Assembly: GCF_900111585.1 (NCBI RefSeq)
Contig: NZ_FOHI01000001.1
Coordinates: 248,001-312,000, forward strand
Origin: Nitrosospira multiformis
Lineage (GTDB): Bacteria; Pseudomonadota; Gammaproteobacteria; Burkholderiales; Nitrosomonadaceae
Length of the DNA: 64,000 nt
Reading direction: 5' to 3'
Under the pieces are notes generated by a model. The model made no database searches. It saw nothing but the letters and a program-made list of their open reading frames with translations, and was not told where the DNA came from. Both the position numbers and the translations under genes were made by a program. Below are positions 1 to 9,380 of the stretch, in pieces; the stretch's first letter is position 1; every line of letters starts with the position of its first letter.

Positions 1-744
1 CAGGGGGCGGCCGCGGTGGAAGGCTTGCTGGCAAGTGTCAGCGAGCCGGAAAAGGGCGCGGCAGGCGCCGTGGTCGGAACAGTTTTACTCCTGATTGGTG
101 CAACCACTGTATTTGGCGAGCTGCAGAACGCATTCGACCGTATCTGGCGCGCACCCGGAAAAGACAAGAACGGCGGGATATGGGAACTCATCAGAACCAG
201 ATTGCTATCGTTTGGAATAATACTGGGAATAGGCTTTCTAATGATGGTATCCCTTGTTTTCAATGCCGCTGTGTCCGCATTGGGAAAGTGGTGGGGCGGA
301 TTTTTCTCGGGGCTTGAAATTCTGGTAACGAGCCTGAATTTCATATTCAGCTTTGTTTTTACCACCGCTGTTTTCGCGATGCTTTATAAATTTATGCCCA
401 AAGTGAAAATTCAGTGGAGGGACGTGTGGGCCGGAGCAGTTGTTACCGCGCTGCTTTTTACCATTGGTAAAACTCTGATCGGTCTTTACATTGGAAAAAG
501 CGCGATCAGCTCCGGATTCGGTGCAGCAGGATCGCTGGTTGTCGTGTTGGTATGGGTTTACTACTCAGCCCAGATTTTTTTACTCGGCGCTGAGTTTACC
601 TGGGTATATTCTCATGCTCGTGGATCGCGAAAAAACCAGGAGATTCCACCCAAAACCCCCTCTGCTATCCCGTCAGCGGCAGGCAAGGTTGGAGCAATGG
701 AAGACTCTCTCCCGAAGAACCCTCAGGAACGCGCTTTTCGATAG
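1..744 (+). CDS. YihY/BrkB family inner-membrane protein, 5' truncated by the window edge
   Basis: This is the C-terminal part of a multi-pass membrane protein of the YihY/virulence-factor BrkB family. The frame is open from base 1, so the true start lies upstream; the GTG at 16 is only an internal candidate. Hydrophobic segments are visible near VVGTVLLLIGATTVFG, LLSFGIILGIGFLMMVSLV, FIFSFVFTTAVFAML, VWAGAVVTALLFTIG and GSLVVVLVWVYYSAQIFLLG. The FGELQNAFDRIW and LGAEFTWVYSHA stretches are typical of the family. The cytoplasmic tail after about residue 200 is polar and not conserved. Substrate and function are not established for the family. Its 3' end overlaps the convergent glycosyltransferase gene by 22 bases. 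Confidence 0.85.
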   Translation, partial: QGAAAVEGLLASVSEPEKGAAGAVVGTVLLLIGATTVFGELQNAFDRIWRAPGKDKNGGIWELIRTRLLSFGIILGIGFLMMVSLVFNAAVSALGKWWGGFFSGLEILVTSLNFIFSFVFTTAVFAMLYKFMPKVKIQWRDVWAGAVVTALLFTIGKTLIGLYIGKSAISSGFGAAGSLVVVLVWVYYSAQIFLLGAEFTWVYSHARGSRKNQEIPPKTPSAIPSAAGKVGAMEDSLPKNPQERAFR

Positions 745-1886
745 CCTTTTGCCGTATCCGCATCGCTTCCTTTGATACCACTCTGGGGAAGCGACCGCAA
801 TAATTGCGCGGTTTGGGCGACGATGTCGTTCAGATCGAACTTCTCTTCGACTCGTTTTCGGGCTGCTTCCCCCATCCTGATACGGATCGAATTGCTCGTC
901 ATCAGGGTGACGACATCATTGGCCAGGCCTTCCGTATCTCCGGGTTTTTTCAGCAGACCGGTACCGCCTACCTCGACAATATCGACCACGCCCCCGACAT
1001 TCGTAGCCACCACCGGAAGGCCTGATGCCATCGCTTCCACAATCACTAGGGGCATTGCTTCAGAATACGAAGTTGACACAACGAGATCAAGGCAGGGGTA
1101 GATTTTTGTCATGTCCCGCTGGAGACCTGCCATATGAATGTGATCTGTCAGATCGTGCTCGTCGATTTCGTTCTGGAGCTCTCGCCGCATCGGCCCTTCG
1201 CCCACCAGTACGAAATGGCAGTTCTTGAGCCTCTTATGGGCTAGCTGCGCCATGCGAACGAACATTTCCGGTCCTTTCTCGGGCGAGAGGCGACCGATGA
1301 AGCCTACGAGGGGTGCTTCCGGAGGGATCTTGATCAAGGAATGAAGGTAATTGGACTTAGGAGCCGGATAGAAGATCTTTGTATCAATTCCGTTAGGAAT
1401 GAAGCGCAGTTTGGTGCTCGTTACGCCCAGGGTCAACGCTTGGAAGTAGGCGGTTTTTGCAACCACGCTGATATGGGTATTCATGAGCTTGTGCACTTCA
1501 AAATCACGCATGCTCAGGTAGCGTCCGTGGATAGTGGCTATTGCCGGAGTGTCGGTTAGCCTGCTCAGGATGCCTGCAAGCGAGTGCGCATTTGGAAGGT
1601 GTGCATGGATGACGTCGATCGCATCCGCCCGGATAAGGCTGGCGCCAAGCAGGATAGACTGCCAGTCAGGCTCATCGGTGATAGGGGTGATGTGAACACT
1701 GCAACCGATATCGCGTAATTGGGATGTCAGTTTACCTTCCGCCACACAGAGGCAGGTGACACGAAAAGTATCCTGCGGGAGCCGTTCGAGTAACCTCAAG
1801 ACGTAAGTTTCCATTCCACCGACGATGGAAGCCCCTATGATCTCAAGAAGATTGATAGGTCGTTCGGCGGTTGAAATGATTTTCAC
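723..1886 (-). CDS. GT4-family glycosyltransferase
   Basis: A 387-residue GT-B fold glycosyltransferase (family 4, glycosyl transferases group 1). The N-terminal acceptor domain has the glycine motif in IGASIVGGMETYVLRL. The C-terminal donor domain begins near GFIGRLSPEKGPEMFV and carries the EX7E nucleotide-sugar signature in SEAMPLVIVEAMASGLPVV, about residues 270-290. It probably transfers a sugar from a nucleotide donor during exopolysaccharide or cell-envelope glycan synthesis; donor and acceptor cannot be read from sequence. It starts one base after the amidohydrolase stop on the same strand, so the two are very likely co-transcribed with the fused glycosyltransferase upstream. The last codons overlap the convergent YihY gene. 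Confidence 0.9.
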   Translation of the reverse strand: MKIISTAERPINLLEIIGASIVGGMETYVLRLLERLPQDTFRVTCLCVAEGKLTSQLRDIGCSVHITPITDEPDWQSILLGASLIRADAIDVIHAHLPNAHSLAGILSRLTDTPAIATIHGRYLSMRDFEVHKLMNTHISVVAKTAYFQALTLGVTSTKLRFIPNGIDTKIFYPAPKSNYLHSLIKIPPEAPLVGFIGRLSPEKGPEMFVRMAQLAHKRLKNCHFVLVGEGPMRRELQNEIDEHDLTDHIHMAGLQRDMTKIYPCLDLVVSTSYSEAMPLVIVEAMASGLPVVATNVGGVVDIVEVGGTGLLKKPGDTEGLANDVVTLMTSNSIRIRMGEAARKRVEEKFDLNDIVAQTAQLLRSLPQSGIKGSDADTAKGYRKARS

Positions 1887-1887
1887 G

Positions 1888-2691
1888 TCAGCTTATCCCC
1901 AACCAGGCTGCGGCTGTCCCTCCCATGATCCGGTCGCGGCTGGATTTATCCACTTCGAGACGTTCCAGCAGCGTCAACACATCGTCAATTCGGCTTTTTA
2001 TCAAATCTGCGCTACAAGGTAAAAATACATCGCTGCCGAATTGCAATAAATCGGGTGTGAGGACGTCGATTGCTTTTCTCAGAACTTCAAGGCGGTAAAC
2101 AGGGGGCGCACCAAAGGAAATGTCGAAGCGAAACTGGCTATCATCGGGCGGCACTCCGTTGATAAGGTCTATGAGACCTACCGCATTCGCCTCATCGGAC
2201 CATGGCCACCCGAGGTGGGCAAGGGTAACGCGCAGCTCAGGATAATCGCGTATCGCTTCGTAAAAGCTGGGGCGGCAGAAACGCCCCGATTTTCCATCGA
2301 TGAAAATACCGCTGTGGAACAGGATTGGAATTTTCAGGCGGCCTGCTGTTTCATAAACGTTCCGTGCACAGTCGTCATAAGGGTACCATCCGGCTGGCAC
2401 CATTTTGAGACCAGGAAGTCCCAGCTCATGCGCGCTGACAAGATCTTCGCACGCACCCTCTAACGAAGGGTTGATTACCCCAAACCCGATCAGCCGATCG
2501 GTGTGATGGCTTATCAGCCGGGAAAGATACTGGTTGGCCGACCTTAACGACGCACTGTCGTGCATGGAATACGCGCCGCTCAAAAACGGCGCAAGCACAA
2601 CAGCCTTGTCCACCTGCGCCTGATCCAATGCCTGTAGAACGTCATCTACTTTTTCGTCTCCTGAGCAATGAATATGAGCATCTATTATCAT
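1888..2691 (-). CDS. Amidohydrolase-2 family metal-dependent hydrolase
   Basis: A 267-residue TIM-barrel hydrolase of the amidohydrolase-2 family. The first beta strand carries the metal-binding HxH (MIIDAHIHC). Later family landmarks are ILFHSGIF, LAHLGWPW and the terminal metal aspartate in LLQFGSDVF. Enzymes of this family hydrolyse or decarboxylate small cyclic or acyl substrates; the substrate here is unknown. The ATG at 2691 sits six bases after the stop of the glycosyltransferase/flavoprotein fusion, and its stop nearly abuts the GT4 gene. A role in processing a sugar or lipid intermediate of the same glycan pathway is therefore inferred from context only. Confidence 0.85.
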   Translation of the reverse strand: MIIDAHIHCSGDEKVDDVLQALDQAQVDKAVVLAPFLSGAYSMHDSASLRSANQYLSRLISHHTDRLIGFGVINPSLEGACEDLVSAHELGLPGLKMVPAGWYPYDDCARNVYETAGRLKIPILFHSGIFIDGKSGRFCRPSFYEAIRDYPELRVTLAHLGWPWSDEANAVGLIDLINGVPPDDSQFRFDISFGAPPVYRLEVLRKAIDVLTPDLLQFGSDVFLPCSADLIKSRIDDVLTLLERLEVDKSSRDRIMGGTAAAWLGIS

Positions 2692-2697
2692 GCTTGA

Positions 2698-5355
2698 TCA
2701 CACTGCGGTTTTGTCGGCAACACGTTCTTCGCTGTCAATGAGTTGACTGATAACTTCTGCTGCCTTTTTTCCTGCAAGGAAAGCATGATCGGAGTTGTAA
2801 TATTCCCACTCGCTGTAGCGCCCGGCCAGGATAATATCGCGCTCTGAAAGCCATTGTCGGATGGTTTCAACGCTCTGCTTTCTCGCATGGTCATATACTA
2901 CATAGGCGTACGGCATATCGACCAGATTGGCTGTAATCAATTTATCGTCCCGCGTAAACAAACCTACCTTGATGCAGTCTTCCACGCATCGGTCGATTAA
3001 CTCCTGGCCATCGAGTGGGAGAGGCTTGATCGGCGAGTAGGATATTTCGCAGGTGAGCCCAAATCCGCCGGGGGGGTTGCAGGCAGGGCTTGCATTTCCC
3101 TGGAGAAAAACCCGATGGAAGAGGGTGTCTTCCGGATAATAGATCCAGTGCTTGTCTGAAATATTTTCCCTACCGATACCCAGGTTGACGCAGCGTACCG
3201 AAACGTGGCGCAACGCAGCTGCCGCCTTTTTGATTGGCGGAGGCGCTTCATCGCCGATGCTGCGGATCAGCTCGGGTAGCGGTATCGTGCTGAGCAGGTA
3301 CTGGTACCGGTAGCGCCTTCCATCAGCCAATGTAATCAAGTGTTGGTCCGGTGAAATGCGGGCGACATCTGCATTCAATTCAATGGCACCTTTGATGTGG
3401 GGAACAAAGCCAGACATCATTGCCTGAAATCCTCCCCGAAGAGGGTAACCAAAGCGCGCATTGGGGCCCATGGGTTTGGCGACAGGCTGTAGTGCCCCTT
3501 CTATGATTTCCTCCAGATCAGGCAGGGGTACGCGGCCCCCAAGCCAGGAAGTTTCCATTTCTGTCAGTGGAACTGTCCAGAGCTTTCTGTTGTAAGGTAT
3601 CGCAAAATGTTTCGCGATGCCTGCCCCCCAAACCCGGTAGATGAAATCTTCGAAGTTTTCTGCTTTGCTTCTTTCAACCACGCCTTCGGCCCCTCGTACT
3701 TTGCCGGAGTCGGGCGCTATATTCCCGGTCCCATCCGCGCAGCAGTCGGATACAACGGCAGCGGCACCATCCGTACCCTGGCAGGTTCCTTCCATTAATT
3801 TTGCTTGAGGAGTCTTTAATGTGCCATAACGCGCTTCCATTGCACCGACGATGCATTCGCTGATGACATCGGCCGGTAGACCATAGAGGGCGCCCTGAAA
3901 TGGATAGCGGGTATGAATGCCTTTGCTGTAAATCCAGGCTTCGCGATCCTGCCAATGAACGTTATTGCCGAGCAGAATCTTGTAGAGCTGATGAACATAG
4001 GGGTCGTTTGAAAACATGATGTGACCGGCGTGATCAAAGGTGAAACCCTTGTCTTCAATCGAGCGGCACCACCCGCCGACAATCGAATTCTTGTCCAGCA
4101 GCAGCGTCTCTTCGTCAAGATGATAAGCAGCACTCAATCCGGTAGGTCCCGCTCCGATAATGACAGCCTTTCTGTTTTCGGCAGGAGTAGGCTCGGGGTT
4201 CCGATGGATGAGGGATTCAGGTTCCATGAACCGGTGTGTACCCCTCGTTGATCCTTCGTTTTGCAGGGCGGCGACCTGCATGAGTTCATGCATTTTTTCC
4301 GCAGTTGTATTCCAGGAGGTTGCCGATACCATTTCCCGCATTCTCATAATCGTTTGCGTATTGTCTTCGGGTGTGGTCAGCAACGCGTTCTCGCAGGCCC
4401 GTATGAAAGCCTGCGGGGTATCTGCAATCGATACGACTTCTCCATAAAGTTCCACTACATCTGCAACCGGTGTGCTGACTATGGGCAATTCGACAGCCAT
4501 ATACTCCAGCGTCTTGGTCGGGCTGATGAAACGTGTGGATTCGTTCAATGCAAAAGGCAGCAAACATACGTTCCAGCCAGCCAGAAAATGCGGAAGGGCC
4601 TTATAGGGCTGTTGACCCAGGTAGTGGATGTTATGCCGCCGTGGCAATGCACTTCGGCTGATCTTCGCGACGGGCCCCACCAGGACGATCTGCCATTGCG
4701 GATGCGCTTCTGCCAGACGATCGATGAGTTCCAGATCGATTCGCTCATCTATCACGCCATAATAACCGAGCCGGGGGCCGGGTATATCCTCGTGAGCCGG
4801 ATGGTGACTGCTTCGGTCCCTTGCTTGTTCAAAATGTACAATGTCTACACTACTCGGGAAGCAGTGGACGTTCGGGTGGCGGGCCCGCTTTGCTCGGTAG
4901 AGGCTTGGTCCGCCGGTAAAAACGAGGTCCGCAATTCTCAACAGTGCATTTTCCCGTTGAAGCATTTGCTTTGGCGGATTCTTGAAAGCAGCGAGTTCAT
5001 CCATGCAATCATAAATAACCAGGGAGGGTTGCAGCTCCTGCAGCAGCGGCAGCGCCATGGGCGTATAAAACCAGGCGATGTGCTCTTCTTCCAGAACAAC
5101 GAATTGCTGCATCAATTTGATCAGATGCGGCAGTTGCTCATCGTGAAAACCCGATGCAGCGACCGGCGTGTGAGGCTTGATTACAGTAATGTTCGGCGCG
5201 GGTTGGGAGTATTCGAGGAAGCTGTCGTGCTTATGCAGGGTCGGCTCTTCAATGAAAACAATTTTGTAGTTTTCAGCAAGCCGGGAGAGAAGATGTTGGG
5301 GCCGTTGATATACAAAGTCCCAGCGCAGATGGGAAAAAACAATGATCGTTGTCAT
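2698..5355 (-). CDS. Fusion: GT-B glycosyltransferase plus FAD-dependent amine-oxidase/UDP-galactopyranose-mutase-like flavoprotein
   Basis: An 885-residue two-domain protein. Residues 1 to about 375 form a glycosyltransferase starting IIVFSHLRWDFVYQRPQHLL, a typical start for these sugar transferases, with FISPTKTLEYMAVELPIVST in the donor domain. From about residue 394 a dinucleotide-binding motif (AVIIGAGPTGLSAAYHL) opens a flavoprotein domain resembling protoporphyrinogen-oxidase and UDP-galactopyranose-mutase-like proteins, ending with ILAGRYSEWEYYNSDHAF. A low-complexity Cys/Gly/Ala segment at about 515-555 interrupts the flavin domain. The ATG at 5355 is chosen because AAGGA lies just upstream and homology starts there; the frame stays open further upstream to 5439. 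It heads an operon with the amidohydrolase and the GT4 gene. The reaction is unknown; a sugar-modifying oxidoreductase coupled to transfer is a reasonable guess. Confidence 0.88.
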   Translation of the reverse strand: MTTIIVFSHLRWDFVYQRPQHLLSRLAENYKIVFIEEPTLHKHDSFLEYSQPAPNITVIKPHTPVAASGFHDEQLPHLIKLMQQFVVLEEEHIAWFYTPMALPLLQELQPSLVIYDCMDELAAFKNPPKQMLQRENALLRIADLVFTGGPSLYRAKRARHPNVHCFPSSVDIVHFEQARDRSSHHPAHEDIPGPRLGYYGVIDERIDLELIDRLAEAHPQWQIVLVGPVAKISRSALPRRHNIHYLGQQPYKALPHFLAGWNVCLLPFALNESTRFISPTKTLEYMAVELPIVSTPVADVVELYGEVVSIADTPQAFIRACENALLTTPEDNTQTIMRMREMVSATSWNTTAEKMHELMQVAALQNEGSTRGTHRFMEPESLIHRNPEPTPAENRKAVIIGAGPTGLSAAYHLDEETLLLDKNSIVGGWCRSIEDKGFTFDHAGHIMFSNDPYVHQLYKILLGNNVHWQDREAWIYSKGIHTRYPFQGALYGLPADVISECIVGAMEARYGTLKTPQAKLMEGTCQGTDGAAAVVSDCCADGTGNIAPDSGKVRGAEGVVERSKAENFEDFIYRVWGAGIAKHFAIPYNRKLWTVPLTEMETSWLGGRVPLPDLEEIIEGALQPVAKPMGPNARFGYPLRGGFQAMMSGFVPHIKGAIELNADVARISPDQHLITLADGRRYRYQYLLSTIPLPELIRSIGDEAPPPIKKAAAALRHVSVRCVNLGIGRENISDKHWIYYPEDTLFHRVFLQGNASPACNPPGGFGLTCEISYSPIKPLPLDGQELIDRCVEDCIKVGLFTRDDKLITANLVDMPYAYVVYDHARKQSVETIRQWLSERDIILAGRYSEWEYYNSDHAFLAGKKAAEVISQLIDSEERVADKTAV

Positions 5356-5570
5356 TGGGGTTCCTTGAGTATTGGGTGGGACGAACGTAGTTCGACCGAT
5401 GAAAAATCGAAGTGGCCGTCTTTTTCCGCTGATCGCCAACCCACACTTTCCCGGATGGGCCGGAACCTGAAATCCTCCAGCAGGAAGTAATCGTGATATG
5501 CCAGAACCATACGTCGGATCGCATGAATCATGGATAAAGGCAAGTCTGCACCATCAATCCGGACCTCCAT
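5352..5570 (-). CDS. Small hypothetical protein translationally coupled to the fused glycosyltransferase
   Basis: A 72-residue open frame whose TGA overlaps the ATG of the downstream glycosyltransferase fusion in an ATGA arrangement typical of coupled genes. The product is basic and mixed in composition (MEVRIDGADLPLSM at the start, HDYFLLEDFRF in the middle), with no signal peptide or membrane segment. I do not recognise a family. The upstream ribosome-binding site is weak. The overlap is the main support; it could equally be a chance frame within the leader of the operon. Confidence 0.35.
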   Translation of the reverse strand: MEVRIDGADLPLSMIHAIRRMVLAYHDYFLLEDFRFRPIRESVGWRSAEKDGHFDFSSVELRSSHPILKEPQ

Positions 5571-5974
5571 AGCCTGGCCACCAAAAAGAACGAAATATCT
5601 TGTTAATTATTATGCGCGGCCATCCCTGATATCAGAGAGCTGAACTACAGGAAGCTGCGCAGTCTTGCGTCAAGCGTGATGCTTCTAGCATCGTTTGACT
5701 ATTGGGTAGGGCGTATAGCCGTCGCTATCATCGGAGTTTTTATGGAAGACTACTGTGCGATAACGAACAGTTCGTGCATTACTCGTACAGCACTTCGGGT
5801 TTCATCGTCAGCCCATCCATTCGGCTCTTCGATCCTTCGGCAAGTTCAGGATCAGGCGAAGGAGAGGAAGGATTCAGATTTGGTAGGCCGGGTTAAGCGC
5901 AGGGAGCCGACGGTAAAGAACGGTGAGAAGGCTCAGGCCACGGGAGCGTGTGGCTCTTCGACGTGTGTGGAGCG
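5571..5974. other. Intergenic region with a possible dispersed-repeat fragment
   Basis: No convincing gene is visible. This is the presumed promoter region of the minus-strand glycan operon and the 3' flank of the alcohol dehydrogenase. Around 5827-5863 the sequence CTTCGATCCTTCGGCAAGTT followed by CAGGATCAGGCGAAGG resembles the intergenic element near 30773 (CTTCGACAAGCTCAGGGCGA), so both may be copies of a degenerate dispersed repeat. Confidence 0.4.
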
Positions 5975-7135
5975 TTAGGGCGTCAGGACAACCTTGCGGC
6001 AGTCGTCTTCTTTTTTTTCGAAGATTTTATATGCGGTAGCTGCTTCAGCAAGCGGCATCCGGTGACTGATGATGCCATCCGGTTGCAGCTTTCCGGATTC
6101 GATATGTTCCAGCAGTTCGGGGAGGAAGCGCTGGACATGAGTTTGCCCCATTCTGAAGGTCACGCCTTTCTCGAAAGCATCACCGAAAAGGAAGGCATGG
6201 ATAAAACCCGCATATACTCCCGGCACGCTGATCGTGCCGCCCCGCCTTACTGCTGCAATGCATTGGCGCAAGGCCACGCCACTGCTGCCTTCCAGTTTCA
6301 GGTTGGTCATGACGGTTTCCAGCGCGCTGCCTTTGGCCTCAAATCCTATTGCATCGATGGCCGCATCGACACCTCTATAAGAAGTTTTCTCGACAATGAC
6401 CTCGGCAGGATCGACCTCATCGAAATTTAGAGGGAGAACGTCATAGGTTTGGCGGGCAAATTCGAGTCGATACGGGTGATGGTCGATCATGAAAATCGTT
6501 TCCGCCCCAAGAAGCCGTGCGCAAGCCGCAGACATCAGTCCCACCGGGCCGGCGCCAAAAATCGCTACGCTGGAACCTGGGCCTATCTCTGCATTCACGA
6601 CAGCCTGATAGCCGGTAGGCAAAATATCACTGAGGAACAGGACTTTCTCATCCGGAAGCGTTTCGGGGATCTTGATGGGTCCCACGTTTGCCTTCGGCAC
6701 TCTTACATATTCAGCCTGGCCGCCCGGCATCCCACCATACAGGTGCGTATAGCCGAAGAATGCTGCGCCTGAACGCACGTTTTTTTTGTTCACGATTGCG
6801 CCCCGATCCGGATTGGTCGTTTCACAAGCGGCATACAATTGCCTCTCGCAGAAGAAGCATTGTCCGCAGGCGATGACGAAGGGGACCACCACCCGGTCGC
6901 CTTTTCGCAACGCTGTAACCCCCGAGCCCGCATCGACGACTGTTCCCATAAACTCATGACCGAGTATGTCGCCATTCTTGAGTTCCGGCATTTTGCCCCG
7001 ATACAGGTGCAAGTCAGAGCCACAGATCGCAGTAGCGGTAATTTTTAGAACAATATCGTCCGGTTCCTGAAGTATCGGGTCGGGTACGGTATCCACGCGA
7101 ACGTCGTAACTTCCATGATAAGTGACTGCGCGCAT
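5975..7135 (-). CDS. Zinc-dependent alcohol dehydrogenase, glutathione-independent formaldehyde dehydrogenase-like
   Basis: A 386-residue medium-chain dehydrogenase. Catalytic zinc ligands are visible as C38 (AICGSDLH) and H60-E61 (LGHEFMG). The structural zinc lobe is C90, C93, C96 and C104 ([15 protein letters not shown]). The Rossmann fold carries the GAGPVG signature ([14 protein letters not shown], about residue 190). The overall layout, including the DAIGFEAKG segment, fits the threonine-dehydrogenase/glutathione-independent formaldehyde dehydrogenase subgroup. It would oxidise an alcohol or aldehyde hydrate with NAD(P); the substrate is not deducible. It appears monocistronic, with about 100 bases to the upstream small protein gene. 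Confidence 0.9.
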   Translation of the reverse strand: MRAVTYHGSYDVRVDTVPDPILQEPDDIVLKITATAICGSDLHLYRGKMPELKNGDILGHEFMGTVVDAGSGVTALRKGDRVVVPFVIACGQCFFCERQLYAACETTNPDRGAIVNKKNVRSGAAFFGYTHLYGGMPGGQAEYVRVPKANVGPIKIPETLPDEKVLFLSDILPTGYQAVVNAEIGPGSSVAIFGAGPVGLMSAACARLLGAETIFMIDHHPYRLEFARQTYDVLPLNFDEVDPAEVIVEKTSYRGVDAAIDAIGFEAKGSALETVMTNLKLEGSSGVALRQCIAAVRRGGTISVPGVYAGFIHAFLFGDAFEKGVTFRMGQTHVQRFLPELLEHIESGKLQPDGIISHRMPLAEAATAYKIFEKKEDDCRKVVLTP

Positions 7136-7239
7136 TGGTTTCTCCTTTGAAGGGCGAGTGGCGGTTTACCAGACGTGCGGGACAGCGGTGGCTCGAGGAC
7201 CGGGATCATCCTCGAGCCAGATTTACCTTGCTATTTCGG

Positions 7240-7683
7240 CTAAGGGGAACTTTGCGGTATCGTGGTGGCTTCTTCCGGACTTATTATTCCGTTTCGATCC
7301 AGGTCCGCCCCTTCCCGATTTGCACGATTGAGTCTTTCCTTCATCGGGTCGCGTCCGCTCATCAAGCCGCTTGGTGGAGGACCGGACTGTACCGGACCGA
7401 TCTGGTTGGGGGCGAGCGGTGGCGTCGTGATATCGTTTTGTCTCACCGAGGGCTGTGCCGGCATGGGGGGGGGAGGTGGCTGCCCGATGATGTAGCGCCC
7501 CCCTTGGGTGTAGTCGCCCCCTTGGGGGTAGCCGCCTCCTTGAGGGTAGCCACCTTGGCTAGGGGGTTGCCCTACGATGGAGCCTCCCGGCCCCGGCGCG
7601 ACCTGGGCATGAATTGGTGTCGGCGCCAGGAAAACTGCGCCCGCCAAGAGCAAGGATTGAGTCGCAAATTTTGAAGGTTTCAT
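7240..7683 (-). CDS. Secreted proline/glycine-rich protein with a C-terminal EF-hand-like loop
   Basis: A 147-residue protein of unrecognised family. The chosen ATG gives a clean Sec signal (KPSKFATQSLLLAGAVFLA then PIHAQ as likely cleavage site); an upstream ATG at 7695 is possible. The mature part is disordered, with GGYPQGG-type repeats and a PPPPPMPAQP run. Near the C terminus DLDRNGIISPEEA matches a single calcium-binding EF-hand loop. This suggests an exported, possibly calcium-responsive protein, but no function can be assigned. It is read on the same strand as the downstream alcohol dehydrogenase, separated by about 100 bases. Confidence 0.6.
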   Translation of the reverse strand: MKPSKFATQSLLLAGAVFLAPTPIHAQVAPGPGGSIVGQPPSQGGYPQGGGYPQGGDYTQGGRYIIGQPPPPPMPAQPSVRQNDITTPPLAPNQIGPVQSGPPPSGLMSGRDPMKERLNRANREGADLDRNGIISPEEATTIPQSSP

Positions 7684-7790
7684 AGCTGCTCTCATAATGA
7701 TTTCAGGAAATGACCGGCCGATCAAAAACGGGATTCTATTTGGGGAAGACATGATTTTCGGTGCGGAATCGCACTAACAGCACGAGAGAA

Positions 7791-8597
7791 CTACCGGGTG
7801 ATGGAATCTGCCGAGAGCGAGCTGCGAAGCACCTCTATTGCCGCGTTCAACAGGGGTTCAGTGGAAGCGGCAATGATCCGGCCATCCGAATTCAAGGTGA
7901 GGGGTTTTCCTGTCCAGTCTGTAATCTGTCCGCCCGCGCCGTTAATTATCGGTATGAGTGGGAGGTAATCGCAAGGCTCCAGGTTGTCCTCGACTATCAG
8001 GTCACAATAGCCGGAGGCGAGCAAGCCGTATGCATAGCAGTCGCAAACAGGACGAGTGATGGCGGCGACGTGGTACAATGCCTCGATCCCTGCATATTTC
8101 TCATCAGAATCGGCTCCTGGCGGGGCTGCGATATAAAGCCGGGCTGCATCAATGGAGCGACAGCCACTGACATTCGCCTGGCCATTGCTGATCCCATCGG
8201 TGAATGTTGTCCTTCTGCCCGTTCCACCCCATCGCTCTCCCATTGCAGGAAGATCGACCAGTCCGGCGATAGGTTGGCCGTCATCCAGTAGTCCAATGAG
8301 TGTCCCGAACAGCGGGTTTCCCATTGTAAAGCTCTTCGTCCCGTCAATCGGGTCCAGGATCCAGCTATAGCGTCTGCCGGGAGTGCAGTTATATTCTTCC
8401 CCGATAATGCCATGATCCGGATATCGATTACGTATTAAGCTACGCAGCATACTTTCAATCTTGCAATCTGCAATCGTCACGGGACTCGAGTCTTCCTTCC
8501 AGCAGATATCCAGTGAAGTACGGAAATATCGTAGCGCAATGGACCGGGACACATCAGCCAGGTGTTGGGCAAACTCTAACGCTTCCTCTTGATCCAT
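7791..8597 (-). CDS. hisN: Inositol-monophosphatase family protein, probable histidinol-phosphatase
   Basis: A 268-residue member of the FIG/inositol monophosphatase superfamily. The magnesium site is clear: G-E-E at about residues 66-68, and DPIDGTKSF at 82-90 with its two aspartates. The second metal-binding segment is LEPCDYLPLIPIINGAGG. The length and the TLIGLLDDGQPIAGLVDLP segment resemble HisN-type histidinol phosphatases, which dephosphorylate histidinol phosphate in histidine synthesis. Other substrates such as inositol phosphate or 3'-phosphoadenosine phosphate remain possible. No other his genes lie nearby. Confidence 0.8.
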   Translation of the reverse strand: MDQEEALEFAQHLADVSRSIALRYFRTSLDICWKEDSSPVTIADCKIESMLRSLIRNRYPDHGIIGEEYNCTPGRRYSWILDPIDGTKSFTMGNPLFGTLIGLLDDGQPIAGLVDLPAMGERWGGTGRRTTFTDGISNGQANVSGCRSIDAARLYIAAPPGADSDEKYAGIEALYHVAAITRPVCDCYAYGLLASGYCDLIVEDNLEPCDYLPLIPIINGAGGQITDWTGKPLTLNSDGRIIAASTEPLLNAAIEVLRSSLSADSITR

Positions 8598-8624
8598 CAG
8601 GGTTCCTATATGGTTTTTTTATTT

Positions 8625-9140
8625 TTATGCTTGCCCGGTGGGAGTTCCGTTCCCCCTGCCATCGTGCAGCAACACGCTGATTTCGCCGTCTTCTTCAAGA
8701 TACGCAATTTTTACCTCCTTTAAATTCTCGATACCCTGTTCCCGTAATTTTGATTCCAGTTCTTCGACAGTGATCAACTCCCGGCGCATGGCTTTACGCT
8801 GGATTTTGCCATTTTGTACGAGAGCCAGTGGGGGCGGCTGAACGATGCGCCGGATGGCGGGAAAATGAAAGCTCAGCGAGTCCAGGAGATAATTCCAGCC
8901 CGCAAGGGTGGCAATAAGAAGACAACCATCCGTGATGGAGTCGTAATTCCCGGACATGCCGTTACTGGCTGCATCCGCGATCAGGACAAGCAGCATGACA
9001 TCGGCAATGGCAATAGCGCCTACATCGCGATGAAGTATCACCCGGAACAGCAAAAAGATGAACCAGTAGATGACAGTTCCCCGGAGAACGATCTCGGCAG
9101 GATTTACAGAAAAACCAAAAAGACGAGACCAATCAACCAT
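8625..9140 (-). CDS. DUF421/YetF-like membrane protein
   Basis: A 171-residue protein of the DUF421 (YetF/YdfR) family. The start at 9140 (MVDWSRLFGF) is preferred because GGGGAAGG lies nine bases upstream; the frame continues open to 9338 with non-conserved residues. Membrane segments cover VLRGTVIYWFIFLLFRVIL and AIADVMLLVLIADAASNGM. These are followed by the family's cytoplasmic domain with PPPLALVQNGKIQRKAMRRE and an ELESKLREQGIENLKEVK segment. The function of this family is not well established; members are often envelope or stress related in other bacteria. Confidence 0.85.
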   Translation of the reverse strand: MVDWSRLFGFSVNPAEIVLRGTVIYWFIFLLFRVILHRDVGAIAIADVMLLVLIADAASNGMSGNYDSITDGCLLIATLAGWNYLLDSLSFHFPAIRRIVQPPPLALVQNGKIQRKAMRRELITVEELESKLREQGIENLKEVKIAYLEEDGEISVLLHDGRGNGTPTGQA

Positions 9141-9380
9141 GTCTTTGCCTTCCCCAGGAAACTTCGGATGCGGGTCAGAGTTGAATGAATATGGCGGTGA
9201 GATGAGCCCGCTCTGCAACCCGGCGATGAGATGGATAGGAAATCTGCAATGAATATAGAGGGTTGCTTTGATCACCTCAGTGCGATAACGCACATTCCGA
9301 GCCTCTGCCATTGAGGTAGAGTGGCAACAGTCTGGCATGAAATACTGCTAATCTATTGCCGGGGATTGGGAAAACCGGCT

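Noticed and set aside
4261-5490. A 409-codon open frame on the plus strand
   Set aside because: It lies antisense to the glycosyltransferase fusion, which has clear domains. Its own translation has no motifs and is rich in residues typical of antisense frames.
5475-5570. N-terminal extension of the glycosyltransferase fusion up to 5439 and beyond
   Set aside because: The residues before the ATG at 5355 lack similarity to the family start, and that ATG has a good ribosome-binding site.
9345-9365. TGGCATGAAATACTGCT as a possible sigma-54 promoter
   Set aside because: The distance between the GG and GC elements is one base too long and it is not placed upstream of a suitable gene.
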